Assembly (NCBI GenBank): GCA_964445525.1
Contig: CAYULA010000027.1
Coordinates: 1-51,480, forward strand
Direction of reading: 5' to 3'
Length of the DNA: 51,480 bases
Source: Penumbrarchaeum sp964445525
Lineage (GTDB): Archaea; Thermoplasmatota; Penumbrarchaeia; Penumbrarchaeales; Penumbrarchaeaceae
Positions 1 to 8,232 of this stretch are shown in pieces; the stretch's first letter is position 1, and every line of letters starts with the position of its first letter. The notes beneath the pieces are model-generated. The model did no database searches. It saw only the letters and a program-made list of their open reading frames with translations, and had not been told where the DNA came from. The translations under genes were made by a program, and so were the position numbers.

Positions 1-14
1 TAGAATTAGGTGTT

Positions 15-164
15 CTAAACATTCTTATTCTTGCGGTGGATTTTCGTACCAAAAGTGGTAGAACCACATGTCATTAGCTGTTTCAAAATCAGAGCTTCTT
101 CCCTATATTGCTCATCTTTTTTATACCATTTAACTACTATTGAGGTATCGAGATACTGCTTCAC
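15..164 (-). pseudogene. Truncated PIN-domain toxin (VapC-like) remnant
   Basis: A GTG codon at 164-162 overlaps the stop of the upstream antitoxin gene by two bases, the usual vapBC arrangement. The first about 29 residues read as a PIN-domain start: YLDTSIVVKWY carries the first catalytic Asp (residue 6) of the ribonuclease fold, followed by a KDE..REEA helix. After about residue 30 the sequence stops looking like PIN and ends at a TAG after 49 codons, whereas intact VapC toxins have about 130-140 residues. The other acidic catalytic residues are missing. I infer a toxin gene that lost its 3' two thirds by deletion or replacement. It could continue in another frame beyond the window edge, which I cannot see. 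Confidence 0.6.
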
Positions 165-406
165 GTATCATCTTCTTCTTCTCTTGCTTCTATAAGTGCT
201 TCGGTGAGACTCCCCTCGCCGAAATTACTCTCTCCAATCTCATCGATCCTTTTTGATACCTGTATAATCATGTATCTTCGAACTAGCAGTCTGATGCCTT
301 CGTTTACTGCTTCTGTTCGGTTCTTGAAATATCCCGAACCCACCATTTGATCCAGGTCCTGGATTAAACCTTCAGGAGTTCTGATATTCAATTGAACAGT
401 TGTCAT
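161..406 (-). CDS. Ribbon-helix-helix antitoxin, CopG/VapB type
   Basis: An 81-residue protein beginning with a beta strand (TTVQLNIRTPEGL) and two helices typical of RHH DNA-binding dimers, including the GYFKNRTEAVNEGIRLL segment. The acidic C-terminal tail (EAREEEDD) would wrap the toxin. RHH antitoxins neutralise a PIN ribonuclease and repress their own promoter. Here the partner toxin immediately downstream is only a fragment, so the antitoxin appears to be a survivor. A perfect 20-bp palindrome lies between its TATA box and start codon. Fold and role are confident; the exact family name is not. Confidence 0.8.
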   Translation of the reverse strand: MTTVQLNIRTPEGLIQDLDQMVGSGYFKNRTEAVNEGIRLLVRRYMIIQVSKRIDEIGESNFGEGSLTEALIEAREEEDDT

Positions 407-413
407 TATTATC

Positions 414-433
414 CGTAAAGCATATGCTTTACG
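414..433. promoter_or_regulatory. Perfect 20-bp palindromic operator of the RHH antitoxin
   Basis: CGTAAAGCAT/ATGCTTTACG is a perfect palindrome 8 bp upstream of the antitoxin ATG (406). A minus-strand TATA-like element (ATTATATG, about 437-444) lies directly behind it. The palindrome therefore sits between the TATA box and the start, where an RHH dimer-of-dimers would block transcription. Autoregulation is inferred from position and symmetry. Confidence 0.65.
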
Positions 434-480
434 TACATATAATCTTTTTCCTAAGGCCCTTTTTTAAATAAGTATGGGAA

Positions 481-1254
481 TTAATCAGGTCTGAGCGTTC
501 CGGCAAACACCTGCCATGCAAGGAGAGATTTGGCTACAAGGCTCAACACGATGTAAACGGTTTCGCCGAATAGATAGTTCTTCCACTTCCATACCCTCAG
601 GTATTGAAGAACCATGTTCAAGGTGAAACAATTGAAGAACACTGCAATTGAGATGTAGATGTAGTAAACGAAGTCCGGAGGTCCTCCGTCACCTCCTCCG
701 GCTCCGAAGAGGTATATCCCTATCGCTATCCATGGAATGATCCCCGCGATGCAGCCGTAGATGAAAGGATTCCAGTCCGGCTTCTTCTTTCCCTGGTTGT
801 GGACCTCCATTCTCAACCCGAACAGTATCATCATCATGTTCATGAAGAATATGAGAATGAGGGTTCCCAGATCGTATATTCCCGTCAGCATTGCGATCGC
901 CACTATCATTACCGAGGCGCTGATGGAGTACTCATACCATCTGTACCTGTTCATTCCCTTCTTGAGGTCCTTGACGTAACTCTTGAACAGTCCTGTCCCT
1001 ATCAGAAGATGGGCCAGGGATGAAATGAACAGAAAAGAGGCAATCATCGGCCCGAGCGGTATCTCGATCACTTCAGCCGAGTCCTGAACCAGTCTGTCGG
1101 TTACAGGATCAAGGTCCAGAAAACCCCTTGTTACGGTAATGGTGAAATCCGTGCTCAGAATGACCATCAGCACTCCTTGAAGGAAGTGTAGTACGGCCAT
1201 TACAAGATTGAAGATCCTCAGCTTCTTGAATATGCTATCATCATCTTTTTTCAA
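481..1254 (-). CDS. Heliorhodopsin
   Basis: A 257-residue, seven-helix membrane protein. The last helix carries SLVAKSLLAWQVFAGTL with the retinal Schiff-base lysine at K242. Helix C carries RYRWYEYSIS with the counterion glutamate at E108. Histidines at 23 and 82 match the two conserved His of the family (H23, H80 in the prototype 48C12, where the Glu is E107 and the Lys K241). Family knowledge: heliorhodopsins bind retinal, sit inverted relative to type-1 rhodopsins (N terminus cytoplasmic) and do not pump ions; their role is unsettled. The soluble, charged N terminus (MKKDDD) fits a cytoplasmic start. No retinal-synthesis gene is visible nearby. It stands alone between two decayed toxin-antitoxin loci. 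Identification is strong. Confidence 0.95.
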   Translation of the reverse strand: MKKDDDSIFKKLRIFNLVMAVLHFLQGVLMVILSTDFTITVTRGFLDLDPVTDRLVQDSAEVIEIPLGPMIASFLFISSLAHLLIGTGLFKSYVKDLKKGMNRYRWYEYSISASVMIVAIAMLTGIYDLGTLILIFFMNMMMILFGLRMEVHNQGKKKPDWNPFIYGCIAGIIPWIAIGIYLFGAGGGDGGPPDFVYYIYISIAVFFNCFTLNMVLQYLRVWKWKNYLFGETVYIVLSLVAKSLLAWQVFAGTLRPD

Positions 1255-1297
1255 ATTAGAGCCCCCAATCCTTGTATGAGAATTCTAGTTCTAATAA

Positions 1298-1798
1298 CTA
1301 TTTCTCATTCCCATGGATCTTTCTCTGTTTAAAAAATGATGATGAATTGATGATTTTTAATTCTTCATATTTTTCCATAGAGAGGAGGTCCTTGTCTTCT
1401 GTGATCAAAAAATGAGCATTCCCGTTTATGGCAGTTTCTACAATATTATCGTCTTTTGGGTCTCTTTAAACGGGATTCAAAAAACCGAGAGTTGGAACAA
1501 GCTCACCTGAATTCTCGATTTTTTCCACCAATGAACGTATCTTGCTATTGGGAACCTGGAACTTTTGTGAGAGTACCCTCTCGATTTCATCGATTATATA
1601 TCTTGAAATTATCAATGAGTATTTTCCATCATATACGGCTTTCATGAGCCTTCTCTCGTTTCCCTCGAAGAAAAATCCTGAAATGAATATATTGGTGTCA
1701 ATTACAATCCTGGTTTTCTTGTTTTTTTCCTTTATCCTCTCTGTCTTCCTTGATTGCTTTATTGACGTCTTCTCTTGTGATCCCTTTTCGTTTTGCAT
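1298..1798 (-). pseudogene. PIN-domain toxin interrupted by an in-frame TAA
   Basis: The frame from 1798 gives a PIN start (RIVIDTNIFISGFFF, first catalytic Asp) and a central helix with SRYIIDEIERVL (catalytic Glu), then reaches TAA at 1468-1466. The same frame continues straight on with RDPKDDNIVETAINGNAHFLITEDKDL (as two blocks, 1465 down to about 1385), exactly the expected C-terminal half of the PIN-family toxin (RDPxDN and TxDxDL acidic motifs), and ends at TAG 1300-1298. A single nonsense codon thus splits an otherwise intact domain. The N-terminal 30 or so residues overlap the antitoxin gene in another frame, so the true start is uncertain; it may be internal. Read-through is possible but simple inactivation is the plainer reading. 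Confidence 0.75.
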
Positions 1799-1991
1799 AT
1801 TCCGCCCCCCACTTGAGAAGATCCTTCAGTTCCTTCCTGGTCGGAGTTTCAATTCTTCTTGCCACCAGAGTGTCATCCTTTCCGTACAATGCAAATAATT
1901 GACCCTCATGCAGGTCCATCTGATCTCTGAGTTCTTTAGGGATGACAATCTGACCCTTCGAGGACAATCGTGCATAGGCTATCTCGGACAT
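1698..1991 (-). CDS. AbrB/MazE-type antitoxin (SpoVT-AbrB domain)
   Basis: From the ATG at 1991 the protein (97 residues) begins MSEIAYARLSSKGQIVIPKEL, the classic swapped-hairpin AbrB DNA-binding domain (LSSKGQIVIPKxLRxxMxLxxG). A charged C-terminal helix (RKELKDLLKWGAEYAKRKGI) would bind the toxin. An in-frame start 25 codons upstream exists at 2066, but that extension lacks family similarity. The 3' end overlaps the start region of the broken PIN gene, as in a vapBC-like operon. The likely job is to neutralise the PIN protein and autorepress. Confidence 0.8.
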   Translation of the reverse strand: MSEIAYARLSSKGQIVIPKELRDQMDLHEGQLFALYGKDDTLVARRIETPTRKELKDLLKWGAEYAKRKGITREDVNKAIKEDREDKGKKQENQDCN

Positions 1992-2127
1992 GATATCGTA
2001 AGAATGTAAGAATTCTTTACTATTTCTTGTTTTTGGATTCTTGTGGAATCTGGAATTGATGAACAAGAACGCTTGATTATCTGACCATTTATTATGTTTC
2101 CCTTGGGGGTCTGATAACCGAAAGTGA

Positions 2128-3531
2128 TCATGTTGAGGCCATCAGTGCATAGCTTCCGAGGATCCTCCCCTCGATCTGAAGAGATTCGGGATTGAGGTGG
2201 TCCAGGTTATCGAGGTATGTATGGTATTCCTCGCAGCCCGACCCCCATGCCGCAATTCCGTTTGCACCTGCGTTGGTGAAGGGCCAGTAATCGGAATAGG
2301 GTATGTCGAAGGTCCCGTAATTGATGTTGATCTTGTAGGCCTCAAGTGAGGGTTCCTCATCCAGAAGTTTTTCCCGTATATCCTCGAGTTTCCCCTTGGT
2401 ATTGTTGCAGTCGGTGACCATGCCCACGGTCATTGCTTCCTTGTCCGTGTGGGCCATGTCGAAGTTCATAACCATTTTCAGCTTCCCGTTCAGTTCGGAA
2501 GCATGGGCCTTCTGGTACGCTGTTGAACCGTAGAGTCCCTCCTCCTCCCCGCCAAATGTGCAGAACCTTACGGTCCTCTTGAAATTACCACGCTTTGCCA
2601 TACCCCTCGCCACTTCTATAAGAGAGGCAGGACCTACCGTGTTGTCAATAGCTCCGATGGTGTTGTAGCAGGTATCGTGATGCGCGGTGAACATCAGCAT
2701 CTCCTCGGAGCTTCCCTTGATGTCTCCTACAACAACCCTGCAGGGAAAATCACCGATCTCAACATCGAAATCAATTCTCAATTTGAAGTTCGAGGAGGTG
2801 GCTTCCAGGATCTCGTTTCCCGCATCCTTTGAAACCATGAAAAATGGAATGTCCGGGTAATCGTCGTATTCAACCGGATTCTGATTGGTCTTGAACATGG
2901 GCAGGTATCCAATGGATTCACCTCTCCAGGTATTCTGCAGTATGATGCCCTTGGCTCCCGCCTGATATGCATGGAAGTAGAGGTCCTTGTTTGCCGGGGT
3001 GTCTCCGGTTTGCTCAACGAAGCAGACCCTGCCGCTGGCCCTTGAATAGGATCCCGGATCGGTTCCGTTTCCGATATTCACCACATCCAGATCGTCCCTG
3101 AAATTGTTCCAGTACAGCGACCCAGAATATCCCTGGAGCACGAATTCGGTCATATGTTCGAATTCGATGGTCCTGCCCATGGGCCTCGGGACATTTTTCA
3201 TGGGATAATATTCCACGAGGGAGACCTCTGCCTTCTTTATCTTGAACATCGGGACCTGGAATTCCTCGATATGAACATCGGTGAGCCCCGCATCCTGGAA
3301 TTGTGAGGCGATGTATTCGGCTCCTTTGAGCTCGGCCTGGGATCCCGTCATTCTCGGACCCCACTTGACGAGCTCTTTCACATGGTTCCCGGCTTTTTGA
3401 TGATCGAAATCGATTATGACAATGTTTTCTTCTTCGCCGCCGAGAAGGGAGTCGGCGTTTATCACCACCACGCTTACAAGTGCGATTGCAATGATCACTG
3501 CGGGGATTCCGATCAGGACCCTTCTGTCCAT
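2128..3531 (-). CDS. Secreted M28-family aminopeptidase with PA domain
   Basis: A 467-residue zinc peptidase. A hydrophobic N-terminal segment (residues 4-25) anchors or exports it; the rest acts outside the cell. A protease-associated domain occupies about residues 130-255. The co-catalytic zinc site is complete: H285 and D287-region in TAHHDT, D296 in GAIDNT, the GGEEEG pair E329/E330, D358 in MNFDMAH and H437 in EEYHTY. The family cleaves N-terminal residues from peptides. A minus-strand TATA element (TTTTATTATC, 3551-3560) lies about 24 bp upstream of the ATG, suggesting a leaderless mRNA. It runs convergent to the toxin loci and divergent from the superoxide reductase. Substrate range cannot be told from sequence. 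Confidence 0.9.
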   Translation of the reverse strand: MDRRVLIGIPAVIIAIALVSVVVINADSLLGGEEENIVIIDFDHQKAGNHVKELVKWGPRMTGSQAELKGAEYIASQFQDAGLTDVHIEEFQVPMFKIKKAEVSLVEYYPMKNVPRPMGRTIEFEHMTEFVLQGYSGSLYWNNFRDDLDVVNIGNGTDPGSYSRASGRVCFVEQTGDTPANKDLYFHAYQAGAKGIILQNTWRGESIGYLPMFKTNQNPVEYDDYPDIPFFMVSKDAGNEILEATSSNFKLRIDFDVEIGDFPCRVVVGDIKGSSEEMLMFTAHHDTCYNTIGAIDNTVGPASLIEVARGMAKRGNFKRTVRFCTFGGEEEGLYGSTAYQKAHASELNGKLKMVMNFDMAHTDKEAMTVGMVTDCNNTKGKLEDIREKLLDEEPSLEAYKININYGTFDIPYSDYWPFTNAGANGIAAWGSGCEEYHTYLDNLDHLNPESLQIEGRILGSYALMAST

Positions 3532-3691
3532 GAAAGGTTATCGGGGTTGTGATAATAAAAGATTGAGGAAAAGGACATGCTCTCTAACATTTCAGGCATA
3601 TGGATAATCAACAGGATAAAGGCTGCCAAATCGGTTCCTAAATTGGAAAGGTCCTTTATTCCATGGGCCTCTAAGGGATCGGGTGATATTG

Positions 3692-4039
3692 ATGCATACA
3701 TGTGAACTATACAAGACCGGAGAGAACGAAGGAAAGGAAAAGCACGTCCCTGAGCTGGAGATATGCAAGGGAGATGGAAAAGGCGGTAAGGACCTTGTAA
3801 GGATCATTGTCGGAAAGGAGGTCCCCCACCCCAATACGATCGAGCACCACATCGCATGGGCACAGCTCGTCGGAATCAAGGAAAACGGAATGGTCATAGA
3901 TCTGGGCAAGACCAACTTCGCTCCTTCTTACACCGAACCATCGGCCGATTTCCATGTGAATGTGGAAGACTTCAAGTCTCTTGTTGCAACATCTTACTGC
4001 AACATCCACGGCCTCTGGGAGAGCTCCCTGGACCTATAA
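3692..4039 (+). CDS. Superoxide reductase (neelaredoxin type)
   Basis: A 115-residue protein with all ligands of the Fe(His)4Cys centre: H18 in KEKHVP, H46 in EVPHPN, H52/H53 in EHHIAW, and C103 with H106 in SYCNIHGLWE. There is no N-terminal rubredoxin-like desulforedoxin domain, so it is the one-iron neelaredoxin class. It reduces superoxide to hydrogen peroxide without making oxygen, a typical defence of anaerobes and microaerophiles. The ATG at 3692 is preferred over the GTG at 3683 because GGGTGAT just upstream works as a Shine-Dalgarno sequence. Electron donor (rubredoxin) is not in the window. Confidence 0.95.
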   Translation: MHTCELYKTGENEGKEKHVPELEICKGDGKGGKDLVRIIVGKEVPHPNTIEHHIAWAQLVGIKENGMVIDLGKTNFAPSYTEPSADFHVNVEDFKSLVATSYCNIHGLWESSLDL

Positions 4040-4059
4040 TCATTCAAGGTCATTTTGAA

Positions 4060-7000
4060 TCAATCATATCTAAGGGCCTCTGCCGGAGCTACCCTTGCAG
4101 CCTTCAACGAAGGTGGAATGGCGGATAGTATCGCAACTCCGAATGCCAGTGCCACTATTCCCAGGAGCTTGAGCCATGGCACTCCGAACTCTGTCATGGT
4201 CTCTCCGAAGGAATCCCTCCAGAGCATCCATCCGAGAATTATCCCTAGGACCGTTCCCATGAACAGACCGGAACCCGCTATGAAGGCGGATTCTCCCATG
4301 AAGGATCCCACAACCGAGGCCCTCCTGAATCCTATTGCCCTCATCATTCCTATCTCGTGCCTTCTCTCGTATACTGCCCTCAGCGTGACTATGCTCAAAC
4401 CGATTATTCCGATGATCAGACCAAGGGAAAGGAAAGCGTTGAAGAGGTTGAAGAAAGCGTTCTGGCCTTCCAGGATATCATCTACTATGTCAGATATTAT
4501 CACCGTATAGAGGCCGTATTTGAGGAGGACCCTCTTGAGATCGTTTGCGACCTCCTGATCGGAGTTGCCTTCCTTGATGCTTATCAGGTGGACCTTTTTC
4601 TCGGTGACTCCGAACTGGGATTGAGCCGTCTCGTTATACATGAACACGGCACTAAGACCCACCTGCTCGGTAAATCCCAATACAGTCTTGTTGACAATCC
4701 TGCCGTCAGCTGCTTTGAGCTCGATCTCGTCACCCACCTCGATCAAACCCCCTCCGCCGCCTGTCGGTCCGAACATGCTCTCCCCTCCCAGGTTTCCGTC
4801 GAGTATCACCAGGTCGGGATCGTTTCTGATGGCTCTCCAGACATCCTTTCTATCTTCTTCCCCGTTTCCATCAGGATACACGAGGTCCCAGTCCACTGTG
4901 GAGAAACCGTAGGTGTTCTTCTCGATAAAACTCTCCTCAACACCGGCGCATTGGTACGGGATCTCATTTTCGAATGTCTGACCCTGAAAAGTGTAAGACA
5001 CATTGATCGATAGGATCCCTATGGAGAGCGAAATGGTATTGTCCCAATCAATATTTTCGTAAACCTCCACGTCCAGGGGGTTGGTGGCCTCTTCTTCGAG
5101 AGTCGCCTGTTCTATGTCGGGTATTCCCACGTTGGAGATCCCGATGACATTGTATCCTCCGCCGAGGGTTGTCTCCCATCCCTCGATATTTATGGACATT
5201 ATGTGGACTATCATTGACATTCCGGTTATAGTGAATATTATCAGGGCGAACATGAAGATGGTCACACCCGTCCTGAACCTCTTCTTGACGGGATAGGAAA
5301 TTGCTGTCTTGATGGAAGCGGGAGAAGCCCTGAAAAACATCACAACCTTCTCAACAATCCAGAGAAGGATATCCGTATTCCAGATAAGCAGCAGGACCGC
5401 GGATGATACCATGAAGATACCCGAGAGGATGAACATCTCGAGGTCCCCGGCGAAATCCTCGAATACAGGAAGTGGAACGATCCAGAAACCAAGCACCAGT
5501 ATCCCAGCTATTGTATATGTCAGCCGTTCATTGAGGAAATATTTGATAAGAAGTGCCGCACCGATAAGGATAAGTGATATACCCAAACTGGTCGGGGCGA
5601 AATGTTCAATCAGGATTCCCAGCATCAGAAGAGGTATTCCCACGAGTATCGAAGCCGCCCCCAGAAGTGTCATCTTGTCAAATGCATATTCCAGGAACCT
5701 GGAAAGAGGCGAGTTGTCCCCGGAACAGGTCTTTACATCGTAGACACCGCATATCTCCTGACTGAGTGTGACGAGATACGGTTTTTTCCTGGGAACAGGG
5801 GTATTCCTGATCGCGGATACGATGTTGAGTTTTGCCACCCTTCTTGTGATGAACAAGGTGGTCACTATGGTGATGGTGAAGCCGGCGATGAAACTGAGGA
5901 CCAGAGAGAAGGGAGTTACGGTGTAATTTCCGAGGAGGTCCAGACCTCCTGCTCCCAGGGAATCGAATATGGACTGCATGCCCCAGATCATGGCGTATCC
6001 CGAACCGATCCCCAGGAGAACGCCCACCACCGAGGAGACAGCCGAGTATACCAATCCCTCGAAAAGGTAGGTTAACCTCAGGTCCTTCCTCCTCATACCG
6101 ATAGCTCTGGATATTCCCATCTCCTCTTTCCTCTCCTCCGAGAGCATGACGAAGATGTTGATTATCAGGGTGATTCCGGCTATGATGGTGAAGGTCCCCA
6201 GAACCAGGAACAGTCTGGTGAACATATCCATGGAGCTTATTGACTGGTCCACGCTGTCCTTCTTGTTGTCCGTTATCTCCAATTCGTTTGACGGCCCCAG
6301 AGGATGCTCAACTGACTGGAATCTCTCGTTGAGTTCGTCCACGACATCCGGGCAAAGGTCAGCCCCCTCGACTCTTCCGCCTTCGTTGGAGATATACAAG
6401 ACATTGTACAATCCACCGCTCCAATCCCTGTTGTCACCGAGAGGACCATCCCCGTTTGGTGTGACATTTGCAAGGGCCCAGACCGACTCGAAGCTCATGT
6501 ACAGACCTGCGCCTCCAAGACTATTCGCCCTTCCTTCGTCATCAACAACAGCCTTGACGGTGAAGTTGAAGGACCTCGGACCCGTGGACAATGTCAGGAC
6601 ACTTCCTACATCGGATTCCAGATCCTTCTTCAGGTCGGAATCGATGTAAACCTCACCGAATGAAAGATCATATTCCAGGTTTGACCGGTCTGAGGTCAGA
6701 GGTCCGAAGGAATCATATGTTGCGGGATTGAGGGCCCTGCATGTTATCACGGGTTCGAACAACATAGTCTCCATATCGATAACGGAGACCTGGTGAGTAT
6801 ACTCCCAGGAAACTCCGTCAACAAGTTCTTCCTCCTCGAGCGACCAGACGATATCGGAGATCTCGTTGGCGAAGGTGCCGTTCACATCAAGAGGCTCTCC
6901 GCTGGCATCATTGATGACCATATATTCATCGGTAAGATGATAGGAATCGTAGACAAGGTCCTCGATCATGGATGTCATGGTGTCCCCGATTGCCATGGAA

Positions 7001-7290
7001 GAGCAGATTATCGAGGTCCCCACCATGAAACCAAGTATGGCTATCACGGTGTCGCTCTTGTGCCTGACCAGGTTTCTCAATCCCATCTTGAACTGGAGTC
7101 TGTGAAGGAGTGCCAGCACTCCCATCCAGAACAGTGATGATACCAGGAAGAACAGTGCGATCAAGGTCAGAGCTGGTTTGAATTGTCCCGGAACCACGTA
7201 CAGTCCCAGGATCACTACCGATACCAGAACTACCAGAACTATTACAAGAACGATTTCTGCCAGGATACTCAGGGATTTCCTCAATTGCAT
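4060..7290 (-). CDS. MacB/LolC-like ABC transporter permease, duplicated FtsX domains
   Basis: A 1,076-residue membrane protein. Two N-terminal transmembrane segments are followed by a coupling-helix region (GLRNLVRHKSDTVIAILGF), a large extracellular domain (about residues 100-350), a first FtsX three-helix module (about 360-480), a block of hydrophobic helices (about 540-640), a second coupling-helix region and extracellular domain (about 660-910), and a second FtsX module at the C terminus with the RRHEIGMMRAIGF signature. This is two MacB-type permeases fused in one chain. It follows the ATPase gene by 18 bp in the same operon. Such systems do not import; they move lipoproteins, peptides or drugs by mechanotransmission. 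The archaeal substrate is unknown. Confidence 0.9.
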   Translation of the reverse strand: MQLRKSLSILAEIVLVIVLVVLVSVVILGLYVVPGQFKPALTLIALFFLVSSLFWMGVLALLHRLQFKMGLRNLVRHKSDTVIAILGFMVGTSIICSSMAIGDTMTSMIEDLVYDSYHLTDEYMVINDASGEPLDVNGTFANEISDIVWSLEEEELVDGVSWEYTHQVSVIDMETMLFEPVITCRALNPATYDSFGPLTSDRSNLEYDLSFGEVYIDSDLKKDLESDVGSVLTLSTGPRSFNFTVKAVVDDEGRANSLGGAGLYMSFESVWALANVTPNGDGPLGDNRDWSGGLYNVLYISNEGGRVEGADLCPDVVDELNERFQSVEHPLGPSNELEITDNKKDSVDQSISSMDMFTRLFLVLGTFTIIAGITLIINIFVMLSEERKEEMGISRAIGMRRKDLRLTYLFEGLVYSAVSSVVGVLLGIGSGYAMIWGMQSIFDSLGAGGLDLLGNYTVTPFSLVLSFIAGFTITIVTTLFITRRVAKLNIVSAIRNTPVPRKKPYLVTLSQEICGVYDVKTCSGDNSPLSRFLEYAFDKMTLLGAASILVGIPLLMLGILIEHFAPTSLGISLILIGAALLIKYFLNERLTYTIAGILVLGFWIVPLPVFEDFAGDLEMFILSGIFMVSSAVLLLIWNTDILLWIVEKVVMFFRASPASIKTAISYPVKKRFRTGVTIFMFALIIFTITGMSMIVHIMSINIEGWETTLGGGYNVIGISNVGIPDIEQATLEEEATNPLDVEVYENIDWDNTISLSIGILSINVSYTFQGQTFENEIPYQCAGVEESFIEKNTYGFSTVDWDLVYPDGNGEEDRKDVWRAIRNDPDLVILDGNLGGESMFGPTGGGGGLIEVGDEIELKAADGRIVNKTVLGFTEQVGLSAVFMYNETAQSQFGVTEKKVHLISIKEGNSDQEVANDLKRVLLKYGLYTVIISDIVDDILEGQNAFFNLFNAFLSLGLIIGIIGLSIVTLRAVYERRHEIGMMRAIGFRRASVVGSFMGESAFIAGSGLFMGTVLGIILGWMLWRDSFGETMTEFGVPWLKLLGIVALAFGVAILSAIPPSLKAARVAPAEALRYD

Positions 7291-7308
7291 CAGAATACCA
7301 CCATCGGC

Positions 7309-8115
7309 TCACAATTCAGCCTTCTGCTGCATGGAGATCCTCGCGGCCCCTGCGTCTTTTTCACCCTTTTTCTCGTAGGCACCGACCTTTGGATGCTTGA
7401 GGGCATTCTTTGCCGTGATGGGAACGTCCTTAACGATGAGGCCGTCCTCCATGTGGATTATCCTCTTGCATCTGGATGCGACATCCGGATCGTGGGTGAC
7501 GATCACAAACGTCATGTTCAGCCTTTCGTTAAGACTCCTCATGAGGTTCATAACCTCATTTGAATTAGCCTTGTCCAGATCGCCGGTGGGTTCATCGGCC
7601 CATACGATATTTGGTTCGTTTACAAGAGCCCTCGCCATGGTGACCCTCTGTCGCTGTCCTCCGGAAAGCTGGGAGGGTCTGTGTCCTTCGAATCCTTTCA
7701 GTCCCACAAGTGCCAGAGCCTCTTCCGCTTTCTTCCTGGCCTTTTTCGGCCTCACGCCGCTTAATAGAAGAACCATCTCGACGTTTTCCACGGCTGTGAG
7801 AACCGGAAGGAGATTGTAAAACTGAAAAACAAAACCCATGTTGCTGGCCCTGTATTCGGTCCTCTGGTTATCCTTCATCTTTGCAAGGTCCGTCCCCTCG
7901 ATGAAAACGGAACCGGACGTTACATCATCCAGACCGGAAAGGCAGTTGAGAAGGGTAGTCTTCCCGCAGCCCGAGGGTCCCATGATGACCACCATCTCTC
8001 CTTTCTTGACCTTGAGATCTATACCTCTGAGAGCATTGACCTTGACACTGCCCGTGTCGTAGATCTTTACCACCTCTCTGGCCTCAACGATATGGTCCGA
8101 GAAACCCTTGTTCAT
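7309..8115 (-). CDS. MacB/LolD-like ABC transporter ATPase
   Basis: A 268-residue nucleotide-binding domain with Walker A GPSGCGKT (46-53), Q-loop near residue 98, signature LSGGQRQ (150-156), Walker B VWADEP (171-176), D-loop and H-switch H208. The spacing and the VNALRGIDL start are those of the LolD/MacB branch. A C-terminal extension of about 40 residues (after VPITAKNAL) is longer than usual. It energises the fused permease encoded 18 bp downstream. A TATA-like stretch (TATTTTATAA in the 8150-8165 region) and GGAG upstream of the ATG support this start. Confidence 0.95.
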   Translation of the reverse strand: MNKGFSDHIVEAREVVKIYDTGSVKVNALRGIDLKVKKGEMVVIMGPSGCGKTTLLNCLSGLDDVTSGSVFIEGTDLAKMKDNQRTEYRASNMGFVFQFYNLLPVLTAVENVEMVLLLSGVRPKKARKKAEEALALVGLKGFEGHRPSQLSGGQRQRVTMARALVNEPNIVWADEPTGDLDKANSNEVMNLMRSLNERLNMTFVIVTHDPDVASRCKRIIHMEDGLIVKDVPITAKNALKHPKVGAYEKKGEKDAGAARISMQQKAEL

Positions 8116-8232
8116 CCTTTCAACTCCTGATGATTAGGGTCCACAATCTATTGTTATAAAATATTTTTGAAAGTACAATGAGAGATTGAAGCGACTCCAA
8201 TCTCTCATTTGTCCGGTCCGATATGGGAAATC

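Noticed and set aside
1466..1468. Recoding of the internal stop in the PIN gene to selenocysteine or pyrrolysine
   Set aside because: The codon is TAA, which neither system uses.
4357..6075. Several 140-220 codon plus-strand frames inside the ABC permease and PNPase genes
   Set aside because: They are antisense shadows of well-recognised genes, with Ser/Arg/Pro-rich products and no domain features.
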